Source of the DNA: Linyphia triangularis
Lineage: Eukaryota; Arthropoda; Arachnida; Araneae; Linyphiidae
DNA: 64,000 nucleotides
Reading direction: 5' to 3'
Assembly (NCBI GenBank): GCA_963978545.1
Contig: OZ021727.1
Coordinates: 96,299,762-96,363,761 of the forward strand
Position numbers and translations under genes: made by a program. The notes beneath the pieces were generated by a model, which ran no database searches, had not been told where the DNA came from, and saw nothing but the letters and a program-made list of their open reading frames with translations. Shown in pieces: positions 1 to 10,830 of the stretch. The stretch's first letter is position 1. Each line of letters begins with the position of its first letter.

Positions 1-2
1 TC

Positions 3-559
3 ACAACAGGCGTTTCACGAGGTAACGGACAAGCTGAAAAATTCTATTCAACCCTCATCCCTGTATTAACAAAATTATCTCTAGAAGAACCCACTAAATG
101 GTTTAAATACGTCCCTTCTGTGCAAAGAATAATTAACAGCACCGTATCACTCGCTACAAAATATACAACATTCCAACTCCTCACCGGTGTTAAAATGCGG
201 AATACAGATGACATTCGTATTAAGGAAATTTTAGAAGACGCCCAAATTCAGGCGACAGTTACCGATCGGGAAAACATTCGAACAACCGCTAAAGAAAATA
301 TCCTTCTATATCAACAGCGCAGCAAAGTTCAGTACGATAAACATCGAAAACCAGCTGCTGTGTATCAAATTGGTGAAAAAATTGCGATCAAGCGAACCCA
401 GTTCAAGCCTTAAAATTACGTGTTAAATTTTTTGGCCCCTACGAAGTTATTAAGATTCGACCAAATGATCGTTATGATGTTCGAAAATTGGGTAGTCACG
501 AAGGCCCAAATTTGACATCTACAGCCGCCGATTTTATGAAAAAATGGAAAGACAATTGA
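3..559 (+). pseudogene. Ty3/gypsy retrotransposon integrase, C-terminal part, frameshifted
   Basis: This is the end of a pol gene. Integrase inserts retrotransposon cDNA into the host chromosome. The reading frame open at the window edge carries RGNGQAEKFYSTLIPVLTKL, the end of the catalytic core with the final acidic residue of the D,D,E triad, then the usual post-core helices (WFKYV...QRIINST, LLTGVKMRN) and a basic C-terminal region. The frame stops at 411-413. An overlapping frame (407-559) continues with FFGPYEVIKIRPNDRYDV, a typical C-terminal beta-barrel, and ends in TGA at 557-559. So one frameshift near 407-413 separates the last ~50 residues. The N-terminal core is outside the window. 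Family assignment is firm at the Ty3/gypsy level; no finer lineage is claimed. A copy this broken should not make active integrase. Confidence 0.85.
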
Positions 560-1050
560 ACCATAAACTGTGTTTTTTTCCCTTAACGAACACTCATAAA
601 CTTACAGTGAACTTAGTATATAAGTGATTTTTTTTTCTTTCAACATTATAGCAAGAACTGAACATTTTCTTATAACTATATGTTACTTATATTGTTTGAT
701 TCCTACTTGATAATCATTATTTACATTTTAATAATCTATTGTTTACATTTTAGTATTCCTTTAACTTTTGTGATTCACATTTTTCTGCATTTTTAAACGT
801 TTTCTTATCAATCACATTTATTTTGAAAACTTGTTTTGTTAAATTGATATGTACTGTTTATCAGTTATATTTGTATGTTTATTTGTCTATCAATTTATCC
901 TCCAAATTTTTGAATAGTGAAAATTTTCTTGTGAATTAGGAAGTTTAGAATATACATTTGTTTTCTTTCTTGTACTCAGGTATTCTACTTTAATCGCATT
1001 TTACGCTTTATTATTTACAAAGTTTTCCATTCAATTTGAAGAGAAAGAAT
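560..1050. other. AT-rich spacer between integrase end and candidate LTR
   Basis: No coding signal is visible. This is the position where some gypsy elements carry env, but no env-like frame is seen. It ends in a purine-rich stretch (about 1039-1049, gaagagaaagaa) that could be the polypurine tract of the element. Confidence 0.5.
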
Positions 1051-1412
1051 TGTAGTTTTCGAATTTTATTTCTTTTACTTTTGTAGTTTGTTTCTTTCTC
1101 TTGTAAGTGTCTTTTTAGAAATATAGTTACATTCAGAGGACTGAATGGATATCAGAATGCCCGAGTGTCGTATACACAGTGGAGATGAGTCAGTATCGAC
1201 TGCAGCGCCTATCGACTGCAGCGCCACTGGGTATAAAACAGCAAGACTTGAGAGGAGCGAGAGGATTCTGCCCAAGGCCGCCATCACGATCTTCTAGTGA
1301 AGGCTTAACAGTCTTCTTTTGTAATTTAACGAATATGAAATGATGAAATTAAATAACTTTAAGCAACAAAACTGCATCGTTCCTATTTTCCCCTAGACTA
1401 CCGACCACAACA
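1051..1412 (+). mobile_element. Candidate 3' LTR of the gypsy element
   Basis: The segment starts with TGTAG directly after a purine-rich tract and ends with ACAACA, fitting the TG...CA rule. It contains a TATA box (TATAAAA, 1232-1238) in a GC-richer patch, preceded by an exact 16-bp tandem duplication, TATCGACTGCAGCGCC (1194-1209 and 1210-1225). The position downstream of the integrase end and the promoter-like core support an LTR. The 5' LTR lies outside the window, so the borders cannot be proven by comparison. Boundaries are inferred. Confidence 0.5.
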
Positions 1413-1439
1413 TTCATTATATGTTAAAATGTTGGGCAT

Positions 1440-1612
1440 AATTAGTGCTTTCAGAATACTCAACTGCCAAAATTAGTGCGTCAATATTTTGGCCAAAATC
1501 ACCAATTTTAGCTTATTGCCGAATGTACACGAGCCTTAAACCGATGTTAATTATCACGCACTAATTGTATGACCGGTACCAAATTTTAGTGCTCAATTAG
1601 TGCTTTCAGAAT
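1440..1612. repeat. Short direct repeat pair, 18 bp, 155 bp apart
   Basis: AATTAGTGCTTTCAGAAT occurs at 1440-1457 and again at 1595-1612. The TTAGTGC core also recurs between them. The pair sits just upstream of a hAT transposase fragment and may be subterminal transposon sequence or a local duplication. Confidence 0.6.
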
Positions 1613-1630
1613 TCTCAACCCCCCCCCACA

Positions 1631-1867
1631 GAAGCACTAAAAGTATATAAATTTCTTCTAACCATCCCATTGACTCAAGTTTCTAGCGAACGAGCATTTT
1701 CTAAATTGAAACTTATTGAAACCAGATTGAGATCGTCTTTGATAAACGAAAATTTAGAATCTTTACTGGTAATGCACTCAAAAGCTGATATTTTGAACTC
1801 CATAGATCCAGACACCGTTATTGATTATATTTGCCACCCCAGCTCCGAAATAAAAAGACTTCTTTAG
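1631..1867 (+). pseudogene. hAT transposase C-terminal dimerisation region (fragment)
   Basis: The frame opens after a C8 run and reads EALKVYKFLLTIPLTQVSSE, then RAFSKLKLIETRLRSSL, and ends in TAG at 1865-1867. The hallmark is the hAT C-terminal (HATC) signature: a P-x-T/S-x-x-S-S-E-R-x-F-S-x-L-K block followed by an R-L-R-S/N helix. It resembles ZMYM1-type hAT proteins. Upstream catalytic regions are missing, so this is a 3' scrap of a transposase gene. A hAT-like terminus about 470 bp downstream (ending 2339) may belong to the same element. Family call is firm; which hAT clade is not. Confidence 0.85.
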
Positions 1868-2269
1868 GTTTAGTTTTTAAATTCAATCAAAGAACATTAC
1901 ATTTGTGAACATATTTATTTTTGTTACTTTCCTTAAGAAATTAAGTAGTAAATGCTGGTTTTTGAAATGTATGTAATATTAAATTGTCTCGTTTTAATTT
2001 TCTATGTGTGTTATTTTTCCAAAATTACACTAATTATGTTTTAACTACTACTTTGTCTTTTATTTCACCCTAAGACATTGCAAATATTTGAAATGGATCA
2101 AATGAACATTAGAATTTAGCAAACAATACATGGTCATTTTGTTTGACAAATACCTATACGATATGTGTGATGGTCTGTTCATACCTGCTGCCAGAAAAGC
2201 ATATTGAACGCAGCGTCAAGTGCGGTTAACGCTTTAGTTATTATATTCTATATCCCCCGGGAGTCCTCC
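1868..2269. other. AT-rich non-coding, probably hAT 3' region
   Basis: No gene seen. It lies between the hAT coding fragment and a hAT-like terminus and is plausibly the 3' untranslated part of that element. Confidence 0.4.
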
Positions 2270-2339
2270 CCCTGCATAGTGCTGGCGCCCTCTGGCCAAA
2301 GCCGTCCACCGCCCTAACAAAGGGTCCAGCACGGGCCTG
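2265..2339 (-). mobile_element. hAT-like right terminus (inward CAGGCCCGTGCTGG)
   Basis: A GC-rich block in an AT-rich region ends, read on the minus strand, with CAGGCCCGTGCTGGACC at 2339. Many hAT elements start with CAGG/CAGT followed by a GC-rich terminus. With the transposase fragment at 1631-1867 it would form the 3' half of one hAT element. No left end or target duplication was found. Confidence 0.4.
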
Positions 2340-2902
2340 AGTTTAACTCTCCCTTAGCTCTTGTGCCAAAAAAATACACAACGAGATATATTTTATTATT
2401 CAAAGAATATCAAGTAATTCAATTTAAAACTGTTGAACTGGTCAATATAACAATACCTTCAATTTTGTTTGCAAAATTGTAAATATTGTACTTTCAAAGG
2501 TTTTGTCACATTTTATTAACTGTTATATAAACCAAATTTATTTTGCATGAATTAATAATTAAAATATCAGTGACTGAAATATTAGTAGCATTACTGATGA
2601 CTTTAAAATATATATATATATTTTTTTTTCAATTACTTTTAAAACTTATTTGCTGTTGTAAGCAAGCATTTTTTTAATAGTTTTTTGTCTTTCATGTATA
2701 TGTGATTTGTATTTTAATTCTTAAATTCATGTAATATTTAACGAAATTTTTTTTCCGTGCATATGCTGCAGAATTTTTAATCGAGTTATTAGATTTGTAT
2801 AGTTTATAACTCGTAAATCTTTATTTTCTTTTTCTTTTGTACAGAATTGTGATTGAGCAATATCGGTTTTTATAGTTTCACATATTTTATGTAATTGGTA
2901 TT
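2340..2902. other. AT-rich sequence with no recognised feature
   Basis: Contains a short (TA)n run near 2611-2623 and several T runs. Nothing coding is seen. Confidence 0.5.
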
Positions 2903-2983
2903 TTGGTTAGTTGGTTCGTACGCTCAAAGACCTATTTTTATGTCCAATGACAGCTAATCAGGCCGGGACCTACAGCTTAACGA
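2903..2983 (-). mobile_element. SINE family B, 3' fragment
   Basis: Read on the minus strand it matches the 3' body of the tRNA-derived SINE seen complete at 40554-40742: a GTCCCGGCCTGATTAG-like core, then a TTGAGCGTACGAACCAACTAACC-type tail. The tRNA head is missing. Confidence 0.65.
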
Positions 2984-3764
2984 AATTTGGTATTTTAATT
3001 TACTATTATAAGGTCAAACAGAATTTTAAAGCATTGCTTAACTCATTAAGGACCTTATAATTAGGTAGTTTCAAGTTCCTACAGTGCTAGCTAAAAGTAC
3101 TAAAAAAAATCTGACCCTATCAGCTTAACTGTGCATAAAATGATGTGGGATGTTGAAAATATTGATAATTTATCTTACATTAAAATAATTTCAGCTTCAA
3201 AGTTGTTGAACTTAAACATTTCGCCCGATCAACATTTTAGCTCATTTTAAAATGTTCTTAAGTATTCTTAATCTAATAAAAATATTAAATATTTATAACA
3301 TTTTTTATTGCATTTTTAATGCGATTAGGTTATATGGAGACAAAAAGTTGTGCTCCATACGTCTGTTCTTTTATCTGTCTGTTCTTTTATCTTTGAATCC
3401 CGGAATATAATTAAGCCCCTCCCCCTTTTCTCCAACTAAAGTTGCAAACAATGTCCGCCTCTGTAAGCAATCTCACATAATCGCACTGCTATTGTTTGAC
3501 CTCAAAAACTCCGCCGCCCCCCCCCCCCCCCCGTATTTTTCGACCTTCTTGCAATTTTCGTAAAAAACAAAATCCTTATTTTAAGTTATATTGCTACATA
3601 GTTGCATGTTATAAGTTGCATCGCTCGATTGGTCATAGTATGAACATTGGATAGCGAATGAAATATTTCTTAATTTTGCTGAGCAATTATTCCCAGGGTT
3701 GTTTTCTCATTTCTGGAAAGTGGTTTAGTTCTAATTTTAGAATTCCTTGAAACATTTCTTGCCT

Positions 3765-3800
<36 letters not shown>

Positions 3801-3984
3801 GGGTTTTGTAGGCAAAACAAATAAAAAGTCTACAGGCAGCCAATTGAAAGTAGAGTGAACTTTTGTCAAATACTATAAGCACATTTTTATATATAAAAGA
3901 AGAGATTGAAAGGAAACTTCTTATCTTTCTGGAGCATAAGCAGGGTTTTTTTTTAAGCAAATGACTTTGAAAAGATTTTCACAG
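2984..3984. other. AT-rich sequence; homopolymer runs only
   Basis: Contains a direct duplication of TCTGTTCTTTTATC near 3362-3392, a run of about 16 C (3517-3532) and a long T run (about 3769-3796). No gene recognised. Confidence 0.5.
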
Positions 3985-3988
3985 TTAA

Positions 3989-4706
3989 GGGGGTCCAGTA
4001 CCGAAATTTCTTCAAAAATCCCAAATTTTTTTCCGGATTTTAAAAAATAGTTCATACATTCTTGAAGAGAATGATGTTTTTATCTTATTCCTCCGATGAT
4101 TAGAACGCCACAAAATTACCTGTGATTTAAACATCACTAATGGGCGTAACACCTTGAAGCGTCTGCTTAAAGTGCGTTTTTCGAGCACTAGTGTTTTTCA
4201 CAGATGTTGCATATTCAAATCGATATATCTCCAGAACCATTAACAATTGGCTATTCAAATTTTTGGAGCATTTAATTTATATAGTTTTAAATATTTTGTC
4301 TTCACAGAATTTTATTTTTTTAATTCTGTTTTAAAATATAACATTTAGCGTAAAAGATAACATAAAAAAAAGCAAAAATTTCAATATTTTAACTTTGAGA
4401 ATTTTTTTAATTTTTTTTAATTCACCAATCAAAATTCTGTGAAGACAAAATTTTCTTTATATAATTATTCATTACAGAAAGCTTTCACTATGAAAAAAAA
4501 AATATTTTTTCTTGACTTATATCAAAATACGCAAACATCAATTATTATGGAATTTTCTTGGTTTTTAAATTTTTTTTAAATAACTAAACACAATATTTAA
4601 AAAAAAATTTCTCAAAGATATATAAATAGTACCTCATACATAAAATAAATTTTTGACATAAAAATGTACATAAATAAAGTTTTTTTTATTTTCGGTACCG
4701 GACCCC
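3989..4706. mobile_element. piggyBac-like MITE with TTAA target duplications
   Basis: Flanked by TTAA on both sides (3985-3988 and 4707-4710). Left end GGGGGTCCAGTACCGAAA and right end, read inverted, GGGGTCCGGTACCGAAA form terminal inverted repeats. Inside, TTTTGTCTTCACAGAATTTT (4294-4313) recurs perfectly inverted at 4431-4450, so the middle can fold into a hairpin. No open frame, so it would depend on a transposase supplied elsewhere. TTAA specificity is known for piggyBac and Kolobok elements; the family choice is an inference. Confidence 0.85.
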
Positions 4707-4710
4707 TTAA

Positions 4711-5650
4711 GAACTAATATTCCTTACAGTGGTTTCTTTTTACTTGGAAAAAAAATTTGATCGTGCTTGCTAAATTTTCTAGTAGAAATAAAAACATTTT
4801 GCATTTATTGCCAAAAAAAAAAAAAAAAAAAAAAAAATTGCAAATGTTTCTTATTAATATTTTTAGGGACCTAAAAAAATACTTTTTCCCACTTTCTTAA
4901 TATACTTTCTTAGAAGCTCAATATTCAAATTACAGAGTCTTTGTAACCTTTTTTTTTTTTTTTTTACTTATAAAGATACGTTTTTACACTTTAAATTTAA
5001 AATAGTGTTCATTCTAAACAAAAAACCTTATTATCGAACTATAATTGATTCATGTTTTTTAATTTATCCATGTTTTTGTTCGGTATTTTATTTTATTATT
5101 GTTTTGTACTTGAATTTATTAATTTTATTTTAATTATTTTAACTTGTATTGAAATTGTTTATTAACAACTAAAAGTTAGCATGATTGTATATCATGTGCT
5201 TAGGTAATAGCCATGTGTAATTGGTGAAGTGAATACATAACTTTGGACTGTTCACCACAATCGAAGAAGAATTATATGTTCATTAATTAGAAATGTAAAA
5301 TATTAATAAATGTAAAATAATAATAAATATAAAATATTATAAATATAAAATATTAATAAATATAAAATGAGAACATGTAAAAAAGATGGAACAGCATAAT
5401 AAACATGAATGGGCATTGGGCGGTAATTTGCAATGTGCCATCCGTATTTTTTACGGCAAATGTGCCATTTTGGGTTTTACGAGTAACACTGTAAAATTTA
5501 ATTGGGTAAAGTTTTTAAAAACCCTTTTTTCACTTACTACACTCTGAGATTTTTTTTTTCTGTTTCATAGGTATGCTCTTTTTTGTTAAAAATCTCTGAT
5601 ATCTTTTTTACATCGCTTTTCTTAGGAACAAGTTCGTTTTAAAATTGGAA
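4711..5650. other. AT-rich non-coding with TAAATATAAAATATTA tandem stretch
   Basis: Holds an A run (about 4814-4837), a T run (about 4950-4966) and an imperfect tandem of AATAAATATAAAATATT (about 5298-5367). 5412-5475 has two near copies of a GCAA(A)TGTGCCAT motif. Probably the 5' flank or 5' end of the following hAT element; no terminal repeat was found. Confidence 0.45.
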
Positions 5651-7930
5651 ATGCCTAAACGGCAGGCCAGTTTGGATAATTTCTTCAGAAAAAAACAGAT
5701 GAAATGTTCCGATACGTTGTCAGCGCCTACCACAAGTAAAAGCCGAAAGCAAAGCCATTGAGCATGACACTCATTCAAGAGATCCCGCTAATTATTTAGT
5801 GGATCTAAAGTTGCTTGTAAAGGAAGGTCCTTTTCAACCACCGAATGTAACTTTTCCATTCTCTGGTCAAACTCACAGGCGAAAATTTTGTAAAGACTGG
5901 TATGAGAAGTTTAATCGGCTTGAATACAGCCCATCAACAGACAGAGCATTTTGTTTTTCATGTCGTGTATTTTCTAGTGATATTAAAGGATGCTCAGATA
6001 AAACATTTTCAAAGACAGGCTTTTGTGATTGGAAGAAAGCTGTTGAAAAATTCAAAACACACGATTCTTCTGTCAGCCACAAAGATGGAGATATCAAACT
6101 TTCATCTTTTAAATCCTCTCTGAATAAAGGTAGTGTCGCTTGCAGATTAGATTCAGCAAGACAATCACAAATAGAAGAAAATAAAAGATACATATATGCT
6201 GTTTGTGATACACTTCTATTTTGTGCTCGCTTAGGTATAAGTTCGCGTGGTCATGACGAAACTAATATATCTAAAAATCAAGGAAATTTCCTTGAACTTT
6301 TGAAACTGCATGCAAAAGATAATCCGATAATTGATGAGGTATTTTGCAAACGATCTAAAACTTGGTGTTACACAGGGAAGGATATACAGAACGAACTTTT
6401 AGAAGCGATGGCAAAGCAAGTCTTAGCTTCAATAATTAAAGAAATTGAAGATAATGGGGGAAAATTTTCATTGATTGTAGACGAAACAAGCGACATATCT
6501 CATCACGAACAAGTCGCTATTTGTGTGAGATATGTCATTAAAAATTTTGAAATAAAAGAGCGGTTTTTGGGATTTTGGAAAACAGATACGACAGATGCTA
6601 GTTCTCTCACAGAATTAATTTTAAAGGCACTTAAAAGTCTAAGTCTCTCTATACAAAACGTACGAGGATAATGTTAAGATGGGGCTCGCAACATGAGTGG
6701 ATGTTATTCTGGAGTCTCAACGAGGATTCTTGATATGAACCCAATTGCATTCTATGTTCATTGCCATGCCCATATTTTAAATTTATGTGTGATTGAAATG
6801 TGTAAAACGAACACCTACATTAGGAATGCAATGGGCACGCTAGGAGAGGAGAGTTACATAACTTTATTGAGGCGTCCTCAAAAAGACATGCTGTATTTGA
6901 AAAAAAGGTACAAGAACATAAGCAAGATTACTCGGGAGGTAGAAAAACTTTGAAATCCCTTTGCGATACAAGGTGGAATAGCAGGCATGAATCTTGCAAG
7001 AGTGTCTTGTAAAATTTTGATGCACTTGTCGAAGCTTTAGAAGATATTGCTTGCAACGATGTTCGAAAAGGACACAATGCCAATAGCCTATTGAACAATA
7101 TATGTTCATTTGAAATTATTTTTTGTATCATTCTCATGGACAGGATATTGAGTCAAACGAACCATCTTTCACAATATCTACAGGCGAATAGTGTAAATTA
7201 TTCGTCTGTGAGCACTTTAGCTGAAAGCACTGTGAAAACGCTTGAGGAATTTAGGTCTGAGCAATTTTTCCTAAAAGTCTGGACCTATACAAGTGACATT
7301 TGTGTTAGCAACAATATTTCAGAAGCAACATTACCAAGGGTCAGAAATTTCACATCAAAGCTTGGTAATGGCCAAAATATAGTATCATCGACTGCTGAAC
7401 ATTTTTATAAAACCTGTATTGTGTTTCCAACTTTGGACATTTTAATCAATAATATAAAAGACAAATTTCAGGAGAACCATTTATTAATTTTATAAGCCCT
7501 TAAATCCATTTTGTCAGAAGGTATAGAAAACATTGATGACAGTATTATGCTTGTTTCTAAAACTTACAATATGGATTTTAATAAGTTACAGTGCGAATTA
7601 AATATGTTTAATAGAATGATAAAGAATTCTGAATCAAATAGATTAAATTTTTCTGATCGCTTAAGTTTTTTATGTTTAAGAGACTTAGTTCCAGCTTTTC
7701 CTTTAATATCAGAACTTTATAAAATTATGTTGTGTATTCCAATGTCTTCTTCAACAAGTGAAAGAGAATTTTCTTCTTTAAAATTCTTAAAATGTTATTT
7801 AAGGAACACTATTGGCCAAAACCGTTTAAATTCTTTGGCAGTTCTATACATCGAAAAAACTGAATTGGACATAAACAAAATTGTTGATGACTTTGCGCTA
7901 AGCAAAGATCGACGCCTTTTGATGAATTGA
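5651..7930 (+). pseudogene. hAT transposase, ZMYM1/TTF zinc-finger type, degraded
   Basis: Full-length hAT transposase gene, now broken. It starts at ATG 5651 (MPKRQASLDNFFRKK). A TTF-type zinc finger follows (AFCFSCRVF, then FCDWKKAVEKFKTHDSSVSH). The first catalytic Asp sits in FSLIVDETSDISHHEQVAIC and the second in DGARNMSGCYSGVS. The C-terminal dimerisation block reads IPMSSSTSEREFSSLKFLK. Lesions: a frameshift between about 5715 and 5740; two nonsense codons two residues apart at 6669-6671 and 6675-6677, where the family has R-G-Q-C-Y-D-G-A; a frameshift near 6953; stops at 7010-7012 and 7493-7495. These are consistent with neutral decay. The family normally excises and reinserts with 8-bp target duplications. 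The right terminus ends at 8188; no left terminus was found. Confidence 0.92.
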
Positions 7931-7964
7931 AATTTTATTGTATAACCTACTTAGGAAACTTTTT

Positions 7965-8140
<176 letters not shown>

Positions 8141-8145
8141 TTTTT

Positions 8146-8188
8146 TTCATCGGGCTCCCCCACTTTTCTTGCCCACGAGCCGCCACTG
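8146..8188 (-). mobile_element. hAT right terminus (CAGTGGCGGCTCGTGGGC inward)
   Basis: Read inward on the minus strand it begins CAGTGGCGGCTCGTGGGC and continues into a GGGGGAGCCC block, a typical hAT end shared by many animal genomes. It marks the 3' end of the transposase gene at 5651-7930. The same CAGTGGCGGCT start occurs at 30253 and, inverted, at 34679. Confidence 0.8.
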
Positions 8189-8229
8189 GCTATAAATATT
8201 CCTTTAAAGGTGTTCTAATTATTCCCACC

Positions 8230-8430
8230 TCCGTAGAAATGAGATAATGCGAACGCCCATCAACGACTGTTTCTGCTCTGTTTGCACTTAAAAGAAAGGA
8301 TAATGCAGTGTTTATTGAAAAATATATCACAATTTCCACACATTTTTTCAGCGGCGTTTTTTTAGAATAATCGCCAAACTAGGCATTTTTTTTTTAAATA
8401 ATGAAAACAAAATAGGTAAATTATATCAAT
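8230..8430 (+). repeat. Dispersed repeat, partner of 29710-29870
   Basis: Shares CATCAACGACTGTTTCTGCTCT-like wording, an AGTG...TTTATT block, a TCGCC(A)AACTAG block and a TTTTTTTAAATAATGAAAA block in the same order with 29710-29870. Not coding. The other copy lies inside the 6.2-kb hAT element, so this may be hAT-derived non-coding sequence. Confidence 0.6.
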
Positions 8431-9504
8431 CCGTGACAAATTAAAAAAACATCGCATACTGAAATATTTTGTTCCAATTCTTCAATTATAACTGGAAGAG
8501 AGAGATTGTAAGAGGATCATTGTATTTAAAAAGTTTTAAGAACTTCATTTTGAGTTGCAATATCATTTTACATCTTTCACGAAACATTTGAACAAGAATC
8601 AGAAGTTTCGTAAAATATATGTTTTGGAAGAATAGGCTTAGAATAATCTTAGCCTTCTCTAAAAGTATGCATATATATTATGCCGTAAGCGTTATAATTA
8701 CTTGTAAAGTGCAATATTTCATGCATTACTTCTGCAAAAAAAAAAAAACAGAATTTGAAAGCATGTCCAGGTGAATATTTGTACAAAACTTTTCAAACAT
8801 TTATTTTGTTAATTCATTCGTTTAATTTCGAACAGGGTTTGAAAGCGATATTTTTTTAAATAATTAATTCTGCTACTGTAGTGCTACTTTACACAGATAA
8901 TACTTCTTGCGAAATTGTTTATAAGTCTATTTTATGTAAAAAAAACAATTGGCATACCTTTCCAGTGTGGTGCAAGAGAGGATTGTTAATCGAAATTCAA
9001 ATATGACGCTTATTTACAAGCCGAAGCAGAAATTAGAGCTGGACGAGTTCTTATGCAGTTAATAAATAACCTTCCTCTTCCTTTCTTTCAAAAGTTTTAA
9101 GTTTAGCCTATTACCATGTCCAGTTGAATGGGGGTGGCCCAAATAGTCGACTTCTCATTTTTTTTTTCCTCCCCTGGTTGGCGTTGGACATTGTGAGTCA
9201 AAATCTCTTCCTCCCACTCGACAGAAAAGGGATCGGGTATCAGGGGTCCAAGATATCTTCAAGGTCAAGAGGGTGGAGGTATGAATACTTGTACAGTCTT
9301 CCAACATCCGTTTGAATGGGAAGAGAGATGGCTATAAATAGAACCTTGGTACAAAATAAGCTTTTTTTTTTGTTGCTTTTTTCGGAAATTAGATGAAGGT
9401 TAAAATATAATTGTTGTGTGAACTTATTGAAAAAAACTTGGGGGAAAAAATATATATGTATATATTTTTATTATTATTATTTATTTCTGTAAATTGTAAA
9501 AAAA
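8431..9504. other. Non-coding; one GC-richer block, otherwise nothing recognised
   Basis: 9124-9340 is GC-richer than its surroundings and shares short blocks (cttcaaggtca, a gaaaaggg/tcg block) with 34320-34430, but similarity is too weak to define a family. The rest is AT-rich. Confidence 0.35.
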
Positions 9505-9568
9505 AAAAAAGACTCCATCTGAGGAGGGGGCGTGCTCCCCCAGCCCCCCCTGGCTGGATCCGCCATTG
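9505..9568 (-). mobile_element. hAT-like terminus (CAATGGCGGATCCAGCC inward)
   Basis: Read inward from 9568 on the minus strand it starts CAATGGCGGATCCAGCCAGG, followed by a G run and GC-rich block, close to the CAGTGGCGGATCCAG end seen in many hAT MITEs. A homopolymer A run (about 9499-9510) lies at the inner side. No partner end was found. Confidence 0.55.
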
Positions 9569-10739
9569 CGTCAGTGTCCATTCGATTTTTAAATGGTCAG
9601 CCCACCCCTATTTAGCCATAGGGCATATTTACTGCCCTTACAATGCATCCCTCGCTTTTAAGCTCATGGACAACCCGTTGTGATTGCTTGAAGCACATTT
9701 TCAGAACTATCCCTTCTATTCATGGAATTTTGAACATGTGTGTGAGCATGTTGTCGCTTTTCCTTCTGAATCGCCCGAATTTCAGTGGTTTGCCTGAGTG
9801 GTTTGTTGATCTTTGCTTTCCTATCTCATCCTCCTCAGACGATTAATGAAATAAGATGCCTTTTTAAAGCGAATTATTAATTACAGAAACAATGAGTAAT
9901 TGCAGTGCTAAAACTTGCAATAAATGAGAACTAAATGATTGGGAAATTATATAACCATGCGCAATTGTATTTTATTCATTTAAGAGAATTTTGGAAAAAT
10001 ATGAAATTATATTTTAATTTATTTGAGGATAGATAAATAAATTTGAGATAGATTGATAAATTACTATTATAAGTACGGAATTAATAGTATTTTTTATACA
10101 TGAAAGGGGTATATAAAGCGACTTTCCAAAAAAAATATCCGTTTGAAGTCTTTTTTTTTTTTTTTTTTTTTTTGCTATCTCTGCGTACAGAAAGGATTTG
10201 TAATGTTTGATAATACAAAAATTTATATTTTGACTCAAAACATAGAGATAAATTAGAGACATCATGTAATGAGAAACAATATATGATCATGCATACTCAC
10301 AACATGCCAAACTTAATAAATTGAAGTTTTTGTGTGAGCTGCATGTCATTGTTTAAACTATTTTTTAATATGATTTTTCTTAAAATAATTATGTAAAAAA
10401 TACTATAAATTAGTTACCAGTGAATTTACAGGTTTTTATGAGACATAAGGTCCAAAACCAAATTGATTGCAAATTGTAATTTTTGTAGGGAAATGAGTTA
10501 TTTATTCAGTTATCTAATGAAATTTTTATTTTTAATTAAGGGATAACTCTTTTAGAGTATACTATGTAAGTTTAATATAGCATTTGTTGAAATAGTTTAT
10601 CATGTCGAGGAAATTGTAATTTTTGTTGGGAAATGAGTTGTGGTTTAAATTTAAGAGCGTAACTTTTGTAAATGTTTATCGAATTGTCTCACAAAAAAAA
10701 AAAAAAAACCGAGGATTGCTCAGTTTCCCGAAGAAATTT
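9569..10739. other. AT-rich non-coding with internal duplications
   Basis: Contains a T run (about 10150-10174) and two copies of an AAATTGTAATTTTTGT(A/T)GGGAAATGAGTT-type block (about 10464-10500 and 10610-10637). A segment at 10556-10620 resembles 12081-12140 beyond the Helitron-like element. No gene. Confidence 0.5.
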
Positions 10740-10777
10740 ATAATTTCCGCGACGTGATAAACTGTTTTAACAGAGTA
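10740..10777. repeat. Inverted repeat arm flanking the Helitron-like element
   Basis: Reverse complement of this segment (containing AAAACAGTTTATCACGTCG) resembles 12090-12128 (GAAACAGTTTATCTTGTCGG) on the other side of the Helitron-like insertion. The element seems to sit in the loop of an older inverted repeat. Confidence 0.55.
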
Positions 10778-10830
10778 TCTCTCTATATATAAGGCAAAGC
10801 CCTCACTCACTCACTCATTCATCACTAATC

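Noticed and set aside
560..1050. env gene of the gypsy element
   Set aside because: No frame of useful length and no envelope-like sequence is present.
9124..9340. Shared family between 9124-9340 and 34320-34430
   Set aside because: Only a few short blocks agree, too little to separate from chance by eye.
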